Source: Eublepharis macularius (Eukaryota; Chordata; Lepidosauria; Squamata; Eublepharidae). From it: a DNA stretch of 64,000 nucleotides. The stretch lies in assembly GCF_028583425.1 (NCBI RefSeq), contig NC_072801.1, forward strand, positions 17,876,001 through 17,940,000, read 5' to 3'. Within the stretch, counting starts at the first letter, position 1. Each line of letters starts with the position of its first letter. Below the pieces are notes generated by a model that searched no databases, was not told where the DNA came from, and saw only the letters and a program-made list of their open reading frames with translations. The position numbers and the translations under genes are program-made. This document shows positions 11,835-21,319 of the stretch, in pieces.

Positions 11835-12030
11835 ATTGCGTGTAGTTTCCTTTCCTGACTCTCCAATTTACAATACTCCCACCCTCGACTTGGATTATAA
11901 AAGACCCCCTTCCCACTCCTCCAGAGCTCTAACTCGAAAGCTCATCCCCTGGAAATCCAGTTGGTCTTTAAGGTGCCACTGGACCCGGATCTTGCTCTTG
12001 AATGGAAAGGCAACTGTGCTCAGTCTGGGC
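11835..12030 (+). mobile_element. Penelope-like terminal fragment
   Basis: The stretch CTCGAAAGCTCATCCCCTGG then GGTCTTTAAGGTGCCACTGG and CTTGCTCTTG follows the order seen at the end of the Penelope-like element at 54.9-55.8 kb (GAGGTGCTACCGGACTCTTG). Only the terminal region is present. Confidence 0.55.
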
Positions 12031-12047
12031 TGAGAGAGGCTCGGAAC

Positions 12048-12251
12048 TAGGGTTGCCAGGGCCAGGCTGGAAAATTCCTGGAGATTTTGGGGGTGGAGCC
12101 TGGAAAGGGTGGGGTTTGGAGAGGGGAAGAGCCTCAGTGGAGCGCACCCTCCAAAGCAGCCAATTTCTCCAGGAGAACTGATCTTTGTCACCTGGAGATC
12201 AGCTGTAATGCCGGGAGATCTCCAGCTACCCCCTGGAGGCTGGCAACTCTA
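12048..12251. mobile_element. Complete hAT-like MITE, 204 bp
   Basis: The element starts TAGGGTTGCCA and ends TGGCAACTCTA, an inverted repeat with one mismatch. CTCGGAAC flanks it at 12040-12047 and 12252-12259, an exact 8-bp duplication. This copy supports assigning the whole family, seen also at 10.9-11.4, 13.1-13.5 and 25.1-25.7 kb, to hAT. It sits about 340 bp upstream of the NTAN1 start codon. Confidence 0.9.
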
Positions 12252-12399
12252 CTCGGAACTGACTTCTGCATCCTCCAAAGCCATGTAGAAGACTGGAATT
12301 ATAATAATCATGTCCAAATTTGCATCTGTGTACGCCCTATGCAAATTTTATACAATTTGTCCGTTTTAATACTTAATCATTTTTGCCTACTCTGCTGGG

Positions 12400-12740
12400 A
12401 AGTGGGCCCTGCGGAACCGAGCGGGATTTGCTTGGGAGTGAATTTGGTAATGCACAGAAGAACGCAGCCCGCGCCCCGCGCATCGGGACTACATTTCCCG
12501 GGGGTCCTTGCGGGCGGCTGAGCCCAGCTGGCGGCTCGCGGGAGGGACTCGCGGCTTCCTCGCAGCCCGGGCGCGATTTCCCCAGGATGCCTCTGCGGGT
12601 CAACGGGGAGCGGATCGACCCGTCGCGGCCCGCCCGGGAGCTGCTGCGTTTGTGCCCGGAGCTGGAGGTGAGCTTGGGCTGCCGGGCAGGGCTTTGGAGA
12701 GCCGGCTGGCCTCCCCTGCAGGCGGAGAACAGCAAAGCAA
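12400..12740 (+). promoter_or_regulatory. NTAN1: NTAN1 CpG-rich promoter and first exon region
   Basis: CpG density rises sharply here against an AT-rich background and no TATA box is seen. A ZNF143/THAP11-like motif, ACTACATTTCCCGGGG, lies at 12488-12503, about 90 bp before the start codon, which is a usual place for it in TATA-less housekeeping promoters. The transcription start is not fixed by the sequence. The ATG at 12587 has A at -3. Confidence 0.75.
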
Positions 12741-12778
12741 ACCAGCCGCCCTCCATGGCTCCGGCGCCTGGTGCGCTC

Positions 12779-12850
<72 letters not shown>

Positions 12851-15800
12851 CCCGACGTTAGAAACGTTCGTGCTGCAGTAAAAAGCTGTTAGTCCTTATG
12901 GTGCCACTGGAGTCCATTGCATAGGAAGAAGTGGGTTCTAGCATACGTCGGAATAAAATGTTAGTCTGTAATGTGCTGCAAGGCAGCCAGTGTGGTTTAA
13001 TAGTTATCAGGCCAGTATCTGGGGGGGGGGGCAGGTCTGAATCTGCACTCTGTCGTACATGTAAGGCTGGCAGTTCTGGGTTGGGAACTTCCTGGAGATG
13101 TGGGGGCGGGGTGGAGACCGGGGTGGGCGGGGTTTGAGGAGGGGCGGGACCTCAGCAAGGTGGGTGGTGGAGGAGAGTGCCCTCAAGTCACAGCCGGCTT
13201 ACAGCCACCCCTGGCGGGGTTTTCCCGGCAAGAGAGGTGGTTTGCCATTGCCTGCCTCTGCAACCCGGGTCTTCACTGGAGGGCTCCCATCCAATTTCTA
13301 ACCAAGGCTGACCCTGCTTAGTTTCTGAGATCTGATGAGATCAGGCTCACCTGGGCTATCCCTGTTAGGATGGGTATAATGCCATAAAGTGCACCCTCAA
13401 AAGCAGCCATTCTCTCTGGAGGAACAGATCTCTATGTAGTCTGGAGAGCAGTTGTAATTCCAGAAGGTCTGGAGGTTGGCAACCGTACACACAACCTCAT
13501 TGTGTGTCCTTGGGCCAGCAACCTTAATTCTGTAAAGGGTTGTTGTGAGGATAAAATGGAGGAGAGGAGAGCAATGTGTGCTGCTTTGAGCAGAAAGATG
13601 TAATATTAATAGAAGAACCAAATAAATATGACCCCTGATTTGTTTGGGTTTTTTGGCTAGCGCCACTAGACTCCATTGCCTCTGAAAACTTGGATTCGCT
13701 CCACAAAAACTTGTGCTGGAATAACATTTTGTTAGTCTTCAGGGTGCCACTAGACTCCGTTCACTTCAATTGTGGTCCCTGCTTGGTGGAATGGTCTTCT
13801 TGATAGCGTCCCAAAGGCCCACTGCTGTGATCGCTTGCCAGAGACTACATAAAGTTGAATGATTTAGATGGGTGTTTTTGTGAAACGGGCAACCTGCCTT
13901 GTGAGAAGTGGGTTGAGAACAGGGCGGAGAATGAATCTGTGCGCCTTTGTTATTGAAATTATGAATCTGGTTTTGTAATATTTTAATTAATGGCAACCCA
14001 CCTTGAGAACTTGAGAGGAAAAGTGGCTAAATGTGTCCTAAATAAACCACTAGGATGTTGTTTAGTCCTAAAGTCATTGGTAACTGTTCCCGCAAGCAAG
14101 TTCCAGCCACGTCAACCTGTGGGTGGTTGGCCTTGGACGCACCACCAAAATGTCTCAGTGTGTTTTGTTGTTGTCTTGCCACAGGATGGAACTTTTTTCT
14201 CCCTGGTTATCACATATTGAGATGATTTGGGAATACATCCCAAGAATACATGATTCAAGAGATGTGTAGTTTGCTTGGCGGGGTTGGCCATTTGGACTCA
14301 TCAAAAGACATTGGCCCAATACTGATCAAGTATTAAAGCATTAGAACTGCAAATAAGAACCTTGAATCATCGCTAGATTCTACTCTTGTGTTAGCTACAA
14401 AAACCAAATTGGTTAATTGCTGTGTTAAGTGTGAAGCAGGGAAATATTAAATCTAGGTGAAGTCTGAATAAGTGTGAAAGATTCCCTGAATGTGGTACTG
14501 ATTCCAGAGCAGCTAGCCACATTAGTCTGTTGTAGCCAAAATTAATTGAGAGTCTTGCAGCATCTTTAAAGACTAACCTTTATTCTAACAAACTTTTGTG
14601 GACTAAAGCCTACTTCATCAGATGCATATGGTGGGTCTTCAGTAGGCAAATATATATATGCCAAGTTAAGAAGAATAGCAGCAATCGTGGACTGCTGACC
14701 GCAAGAAAATTGTACTGTGCACGCACCCAAATGCAACTGTGATTATCCCTGCTTTTTTTAAACAGGAGAGAGCCAAGCTGCTGCGGAGCCAGCCTGCTCG
14801 AACAGTGGGACCCCGAGGCCTTTTGTATGTTCAGCAGAGAGAGTTTGCAGCAACTACTCCTAAAGATGGTGCGTGGGCATCCATCAGCGGCCGATGCGGA
14901 AATCTGGAATGGACGACTTTCATTTTAACACTTGCTCCTCTGCTTTTCAACAGGGTCCATTTCTATTCTGGGATCTGACGACGCAACTACCTGCCACTTG
15001 GTAGTGCTCAGACACACGGGTACAGCAGTTGGAGGATAACGAGAAGTGCCCGTAGAGCAGTAACTGGGGCTATCACCCAATTTAAATCTTCATGTACCTT
15101 TGGTTGTGCTGTGTATTGTCAGTCTCAAGAATGTTTCCTCTGTGGGGTGATTCTGATGTTTTGGCAACGAGCTGCACCGAATATATTTGCAGTGCCTTAA
15201 CTGGAGTCAAAAAATGTGGCCATGTGAATGGCTCCGTATTGGCAAAGATTTTGGAGTTGCAAACCGTTTTTGCTCTTGTTTTTTCAGGTAGTGGGGCCAT
15301 CTGTCTGATGCACTGCGATGGGTCAGATACAGAAAAAGAAGTTTTATTAATTACCAACGCAGTCAGAGCGCTCTCTCCTAACACAGAATACGGAAGGTCA
15401 GGGTTTTAAAAATAAAAAAATATTGGTGTTTTTATTCAGAGCCATCCAGTGCTTATCCATGAAAAAGTTGATTAATTAGTACTTTTCACAAGTGAAATCA
15501 GTTTGTGGCAATCCAGAATCTCAAGCTAGCGAGGACTTTAGATTTAATAAGCAGGATTGTACACAGATGGGAGACCACGAAGGAAGAGCTGGGCTGCTAG
15601 GCAGAGACAGGCAATGGCAAGCCATCTCTGCTCATCTCTTGCCCTGAAAACCCTATTAGGGGTTGCCATAAGCCAATTGCAACTTGACAACTATGACGGA
15701 CCCCTCCCTTCACTCTCCCCACTGTGAGGCAGATTTTCTCACCCAAAATTCAGTCTCCCCCACCCTGACATGCAGATATAATTTTGGCTTTTAGCCCAGC

Positions 15801-18800
15801 CCAGGAATTTGATGGAGAAAAGCAGGAGCCCTATTCCTTTTTTACTTGGAAATGGCACTAGAGATGGTTTTAACATTTAGAAAGAAATAACTTTAACAAG
15901 CGTAGTCAGGGGAATGGAATTGCGGAGGTAAAATGTTGTTGGTATCATTTAACAGACAAAATGGTGTCCTTGAAGCTTATTTTCATATATTCTTGGTTCT
16001 TAACAGTGAGAGGTGTTTTACTTCATAGTTTAGTTACTGCAACAATGTTTCTTCAGGAAGTTTCCTATGACAATTCAAGTTTTCTGGAGTTCTTTGTGCA
16101 CCTAACTTGCTCTGTTCTTGAAACTAGAAGGTATTTCTATCTCCTGAGTAGTCTAAAATTGTTTCCCCTTCACATCAGACCTGGGGTCCTCCTTAGAGCC
16201 AAACGCCATTCAAAACTGGGCAGGAATTAATCTTCTTCTCCTTAGAAGATATAACTCCTCTTCGTTTAGACTTGAAAGGGAGTCTCAGCCCACTATCCAA
16301 TCACTCACCCCAAACACATTCCCAGTTCTCTGGTGTATGTGCAAAGCGTACTTCAGCTTATGCTGATGCTTAATTCTTAGATAGAAGTCTTCCTTAGGGC
16401 AGTAAAACTACAGTTAAGGCAAAGGAGTCTTCTTTTATCGCTCTAAACAGGAACCTGACTCTTTTTTTGTCAGACTCCCTGACTCCATATCCTGTCACAA
16501 ATCAACTGACTCCCTTCAGACTGCTTCTGACTGACAGAAACTCCAGTATGGAATAAATGTAACTCTGACCAATCAGAGAAGGAGGAGCAGCCTGTTACTC
16601 AAGCTCTCCATTCTAGGGAATAGTTAACCCTTCCTCTCCCAGCTCTCTTTAATTTTAGTGCATTATTGGAAAGACAGCTGTTACCCTAATGCATTGGATC
16701 CCACAATCAGCCTCAAGAAATAAATATCCTCTGAAACGTGAGTGTGCCTGCCAATTAAAATTAAACCCCATGGGTTAGCCACCACAAATTTGTTCTGCTA
16801 ACATTGGCGTCTTCCGCTGATGCAAGAGGCTGTTCCCTTGGTGGAAAGGACCTTGCACTGATTGAAAGGGCCACTGTTAGGGGAACGGATATGCAGGAAT
16901 GCAAGCCCATTTGTTTAATTGACTAATCCTTTAGTTGACTGACATGCATATTAAAACATCGTGGATTGATGCCAGTGGGACCTTCTGAAAGCAAGTTATG
17001 AACTCTGTCACTGAGTTGTTGGCTCTCTCTCTAAGCTGGAAGTGTCCGTAAGTTCTTCCTCTGTCTGGTTAGGTTGGAAGTACATCTCGTTGGCGGCTTC
17101 AATGATGATCGACACTTATCCCAACAACTAACCCATCAGCTTCTTCGTAAGTTCATACATTCCCTCCTGCTTCCTCTGTTCAGTTTTAGGGCTCTTATTT
17201 GGGACCTGAGTATAGAACTTGTGAGATCTGGAGACTGTGGACAGGGACAGATAGAGGGGAGGGAGGGGGGTTGCCTGCCCCTGGCGCCGCCACAGAGGGG
17301 GCACTGGGCGCGGCTGCCAGCTGCCCGGGAGTGCACCACAGCTTGCCTTGTGGGTGGCTGAGCGCAGGGTTGGGAGGCCCTCACCAGCTTGCCGTGCAGG
17401 CAGCATGGGGCAACGGGGCACTTGAACTGCGCGGAGGGCCTCCTAGCCCTGCGCTTGGCCAGCCGCGTGGCAAGCTGGCCGCCCCAGCACACGGTGCACC
17501 ACGGAGCTGGCAGCAGCGGTAGTGCGGGGCAGCTCGCTTGCCACGTGGGTGGCTGAGCATAGGGCTGGGGAGGTCCTGTGCGCATGGCAAGCCAGCAGGC
17601 CGCCCCAGCCACGCCTGTGCCGCCGCCAGCTCCACAGCGCACCGGGTGCTGGGGCGGCCGGCTTCCTGCGTGGGCAGGCATGCCTCCCGCCCTGCGTGAT
17701 GATGTCACAAAAGTGACCCAGAGACCCAGGCAAGGGCTGCACCGGGCACCCATGCCCCTAGATCCAGCTCTGATTGTGGGAGCTCCAAATAGGATGTCAA
17801 AACATTCCACACCAAGAATAGTGGAAATTCTGTAATTTGTGAGTTAGGTTTCCAGATACCTTCTGTCTGACATCCTGTACTGGAGATGCCAGGGGCTGAT
17901 CTGAGGGGCCTTAAGCATGGAACTTGGCCACTGAACACAACCTCTTACCCCAGAATACAAAAAAATAGCAGAAAGTGAAATGTGTATGGTGCTTTTACCA
18001 AGAACAAGACTGCTTCCACCTTGAGAAGCTTGCGGTCTGAAAATCTGGTCTGAGAGATGGTAAATGGAGGTAGAAACATGAATTCACAGGAGGAAAGTGA
18101 TGTGTTAGTTCCTTTTTAGACTAGTATTCAGTGGGGGAAGGGGGGGGCTAAGGGGAAAAATTGTTTTGTGAGGGGAAATGTGTAGGAAGTGGCATCTTGC
18201 TAGTCTTATGAGAAAATTCTAGGCCTGCAGCATTGCACAGAGGCCTTGGCCATATGCTCCAAATTTCCTGTGCAGTTGCCCCAAGCTCGGTATTGAACCA
18301 GGAGTATGTGAACAATTCCAATTGCCTTGTCTTTAGTATTAATCATTTTCTCTGTAAGTTTCACATTTGTTCCTGCTCTTGTTTTAGGAGCGTTTGACCG
18401 CTTGCAGGACGATATTCATTTAGTGACATTCTGTGTGACAGGTAATTGCAGCTGCTTGGAACACCAGGGGAAAAAAATCTTTAAAGCTGTCTGGAGATAC
18501 CTCTGAGGTTACTAGGCTTCCCCCTTGTTAACTGGCTCATAGTTTAAAAGTCATATCTGAGGCTGTGATGCTTGTTTTTAGCCATTGTTATGCCATTGGA
18601 GATGAAGATCAGGCTCTAGCTATCTGCCCTAGCTGGGTGATGTCACTTCCCCCTGAGTTATACTGACCGTTAACGTTCCGTGACTTCTGTTTCATCTGAG
18701 GAGCAGTAATGTTTGTGTGATTTCCTTCTCTTTTCCTTAATAACAGAGTTGAATGACCGGCAGGAAAAAGGCAATCACTTTCCATACATTTATGGTATTG

Positions 18801-21319
18801 GTAAGTAAAATTTTAATTTGGCGACCATTCGCCTTAGTGGGCGTTCAGACAAAGATATAAAATGCTGCAGCTGGTTGATATTTTATTTATTCACTCAAGA
18901 TGTACATATCTGACCCTCTCAGCATAGTTTGTTTCTTTAGGTGCTTCAGTATTAGCGAACAACTTTATGCCGTTGTTTTTCTAGTATGGAGAGTAGCATG
19001 TTTACAGTGAAACCATAGGCAGAGTTTTCTCCTTCTAAGTCAATCGACTTAAGAGTGTAATGCTGCTGCTGCTGCTAACAACAACAACAGTGTGCTTACA
19101 TACTGCCCTTTTGGACAGATTAGTGCCCATTCAAAGTGGTGAATGAAGTCAGTGTTGTTATTATACCAACAATATAGCTGGAGAGCTGAGGCTGAGAGGA
19201 GTGGCTTACTCAAGGCCACTTGTTGAGCTCATGGCAGTAGTGGGATTCGAACCAGCAGACTGCTGATTCACAGCCCAACCACTTAACCCACCAACCACTG
19301 CTCCCCTTGAATGAATGAAATCCGGGCCTCAAGTCAGAGTTGATTTATGGCGACCCCTGGTGGGGTTTTCCTGGCAAGAGACTAACAGAGGCGGTTTGCC
19401 ATTGCCTGCCTCTGCAACCCTGGTCTTTGTTGGAGGTCTCCCATCTGATTACAAACTAAGGCTGACCCTGCTTAGCTTCTGAGATCTGACAAGATCCCCC
19501 TTATCCTCACACTGTAAGGTAGCTTAAGACAAAAAGACATATCCATAAGCCCAAGGCATGCTTACTGGAAGAGAACAGGGGAGAAAGCATCTTTGTAACT
19601 GGCACTTTTAGTGAAGAAAGAGCCACACCAGACAGTGGAAGGAAATATATTCTCTTCCATATGGGTTTGTGTTGTCTTTGGACATGGAGGTGATAGGACC
19701 TTTTCATTTCCGAGTTTACTAACTTGTATTTTGTCTTTGTTTCCCAGCTGCAAATGTTAAGACTGGAGAGATTTTCCATGCTTGTTTTCCAGACAAAGGA
19801 CCAGAGGAGGATTTGCGGTCAGCCAGTATCTTAACAGGAGCTCAGGTATAATTAGAGATTAGATTTTTCGGGGGTTGGGCAGCAATAGTGCTTATTATAA
19901 CTAACTTTCTAGTGAGGAAGAGAAAGAATGTGCATGTACTGGTCCTAGCTTTTCAAGACTGTGTCACACCCCAAGAAGGGGTCCCTGGATGAGGTTTGAA
20001 GTAGTAGAACCTGGTATCAGCCACGGTTTCCTACTTCCCAGAGTCTGGGAACATTGGCGAAGAGGAAGAGGGAATGGTACGACTGGCTGCTGTGGGCACC
20101 AAGGAAGCAGGTGGGATAAAGAGTGCCAGGATCAATCACCTCAGCTATAAAGGGAATAAAGACCTCAAGGGTCATAAAAGCCTTCTCAGGTGTAGGCCGA
20201 GAGCCAGGAAGTGGGCATGATGGAAGGAAAATTTAAAAAAGAGCAGGAGAGGGTAGGGCAGGAAGGCAGACAATTGGCTAGGAAAAGGCAGGAATTTATT
20301 ATTATTATTTATTTTCTTAAATTTATAGTCTGCCCTCCCCAAACAGGTGGGGTCAGGAAGACAGTAATTGCATCTTTTTAAGAAAAGAATCCTTTCAAAC
20401 CGTTGCATTTTTCTAGTAAGAGGGAGGTAAAGAATTCAGACTTTGCTAATGATGAATGTCTCTCTTCCTTGCAACAGCACTTTGAAAGGGTATCCTTTTT
20501 TCCCTGTCGTTCTAGATGGTTAACATTTATGACTCCAGAAAGGAGCAACTCTGTATTGGGCCTTACTTTTGGATGCCTTTCCCTCCGGCGAATTTCTGGC
20601 TAGACCAGGATGACCAGTACCTACTGCAGGTAAAGGTGGCCTGCAGCTGTTCTTCAAGGGGGTGATCTTTGCATTCTCATGACCTGCCAACTTTTCCTTC
20701 AATAGATGCCTTTTAACTTGCTACAGTGGGCTTTTGTGTTCTAGAAGTAGCCTTTTTGAAAGTTGTAAATTGTGGCTGTGCAATGAACTACAACCATACT
20801 GGTTGGTTTTTCAAGGTTAGCCAGAAGCATGGAGGGCAATCTAAACTCCCCTCTGTCTGGAAATCAGGGGGCGGAGCCACCATTTTTAAGTGGTGCCGGA
20901 ACTCTGTTCCACCGCATTCCCGCTGAAAAAAAGCCCTGCCTGTTACTCAGTCCTTTTAACTGGTGATGCCAGGGAATCAACCTGGAGCAGATCCTCTAAC
21001 ACCGAGCCACAGCCACAGCCGTCGGCCAGAGTAAACAGCACCGAGCTATGTAGACATGTGGTCTTACTCAAGCCAGTAAAAAGCCTGTTGCTCTCCTAGT
21101 TTTAAATGAATAAATGTTAACTTTTTCTGTGTGTGTGTGCAGAACCTCTCCACATCTCCCCGGGCTGAACCGCCTCATTTCATTTCTCACATCCGAGCAA
21201 CTCTGCTGTGTCTGAAAGAGCATCCCTTCCCAGATCAGACCCTGTTCTCCAGCAGAAAGCCTTGGATCTATATCAAGAATGAAGACGGCCTCTGGGAGAA
21301 GATTTCTGACCAAATCTAA
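12587..21319 (+). CDS. NTAN1: NTAN1, protein N-terminal asparagine amidohydrolase
   Basis: NTAN1 deamidates N-terminal Asn to Asp, turning a tertiary into a secondary destabilising residue for the Arg/N-degron pathway. Ten coding exons: 12587-12667, 14766-14868, 14954-15019, 15288-15396, 17073-17146, 18388-18441, 18747-18800, 19748-19845, 20516-20629 and 21143-21319 (stop TAA 21317-21319). All have GT/AG borders and consistent phase, giving 309 aa against 310 in human. The protein begins MPLRVNGERIDPSRP. The nucleophile Cys75 sits in SDDATTCHLVVLRHTG (C by count is residue 75). LEVHLVGGFNDDRHLSQQLTHQ, FCVTELNDRQ, YFWMPFPPANFWLDQDDQYL and the C-terminal LYCLKEHP-like and NEDGLWEKIS segments are conserved. 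The reading frame is intact, so the gene looks functional. Introns contain nested SINEs and MITEs and a GC-rich repeat. Confidence 0.97.
12779..12850 (+). repeat. (AAT)24 microsatellite
   Basis: Seventy-two bases of uninterrupted AAT repeat begin 111 bp after the first NTAN1 exon. A perfect tract of this length is likely to vary between individuals. Confidence 0.97.
13062..13487 (+). mobile_element. hAT-like MITE inserted in a SINE, itself interrupted
   Basis: The left part, GGCTGGCAGTTCTGGG to GGGACCTCAGCAAGG, and the right part, GGGTATAATGCCATAAAGTG to GGTTGGCAACC, make up one copy of the 12048 family. It is interrupted by a 5S SINE. The flanks GTACATGT and GTACACAC resemble a diverged 8-bp duplication. 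Confidence 0.78.
13163..13372 (-). mobile_element. 5S rRNA-derived SINE, innermost layer of the nest
   Basis: The minus strand reads CCTGATCTCATCAGATCTC, AAACTAAGCAGGGTCAGCC and GGATGGGAGCCCTCCAG, which follows the 5S rRNA order of CCCGATCTCGTCTGATCTCG, AAGCTAAGCAGGGTCGGGC and GGATGGGAGACC. The shared body with GGCAGGCAATGGCAAACCAC follows. AGGTGGGT and GGATGGGT flank it as a diverged target duplication. Confidence 0.9.
14505..14660 (+). mobile_element. Penelope-like terminal fragment
   Basis: The string of CTAGCCACATTAGTCTG, CTTTAAAGACTAACCTTTAT, CTAACAAACTTTTGTGGAC and TTCATCAGATGCATATGG matches the terminal-repeat order seen at 54.9 and 50.6 kb. It ends about 100 bp before NTAN1 exon 2. 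Confidence 0.6.
15500..15700 (+). mobile_element. 5S rRNA-derived SINE, degraded head
   Basis: Traces of the 5S head (ACAGATGGGAGACCACG) precede the shared body AGGCAATGGCAAGCC, TGCCCTGAAAACCCTATTAG and GGTTGCCATAAGCCAATTGC. It lies in NTAN1 intron 4. Confidence 0.75.
16180..16720 (-). other. Possible LTR fossil
   Basis: This intron segment looks on the minus strand like a long terminal repeat: it begins TGTGGGATCC, has a CCAAT-like box and no coding capacity. No partner repeat or internal region was recognised, so the call is weak. It would be an old solitary copy. Confidence 0.25.
17235..17720. repeat. GC- and CpG-rich degenerate tandem repeat in NTAN1 intron 5
   Basis: About 480 bp of very high GC content interrupts a moderate-GC intron, starting about 90 bp after exon 5. 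Motifs such as GTGGGTGGCTGAGC, GGCCGCCCCAGC and TTGGCCAGCCGCGTGGCAAG recur with variation, suggesting a worn minisatellite of unit roughly 150 bp. Open frames on both strands follow from the base composition and show no protein family. Confidence 0.6.
19085..19310 (-). mobile_element. tRNA-derived SINE (type A), reverse orientation
   Basis: The minus strand gives the head with GGTTAAGTGGTTGGGCTG and box B-like GGTTCGAATCCCAC, then the body GAGTAAGCCACTCC. It lies in NTAN1 intron 7 directly before a 5S SINE. Confidence 0.6.
19325..19500 (-). mobile_element. 5S rRNA-derived SINE
   Basis: The minus strand reads TTGTCAGATCTCAGAAGC and TAAGCAGGGTCAGCC from the 5S promoter region, then GATGGGAGACCTCCAAC and the shared body with GGCAGGCAATGGCAAACCGC. 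About 240 bp before NTAN1 exon 8. Confidence 0.85.
20820..20938 (-). mobile_element. hAT-like element fragment, relative of the copy at 62923
   Basis: The segment ends GAAAAAAAGCCCTG, the inverted terminal repeat of the complete element at 62923-63324, and holds the shared CCTCTGTCTGGAAATCAGGG block. Only about 120 bp remain, in NTAN1 intron 9. Confidence 0.75.

Larger units (their letters stand above)
12990..13625 (+). mobile_element. tRNA-derived SINE (type A) split by later insertions
   Basis: The SINE head (GCCAGTGTGGTTTAATAG, box B GGTCTGAATCTGC) ends near 13060 and its body resumes at about 13488 with CCTCATTGTGTGTCCTTGGG and GTTGTTGTGAGGATAAAATG. The 13062-13487 segment between is a hAT-like MITE. 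This is the outermost layer of a three-layer nest in NTAN1 intron 1. Confidence 0.8.

Noticed and set aside
17136-17810. 224-aa minus-strand frame in NTAN1 intron 5
   Set aside because: Composition is Ala/Pro/Arg-rich from a CpG-rich repeat. It overlaps NTAN1 exon 5 in antisense and resembles no protein I know.
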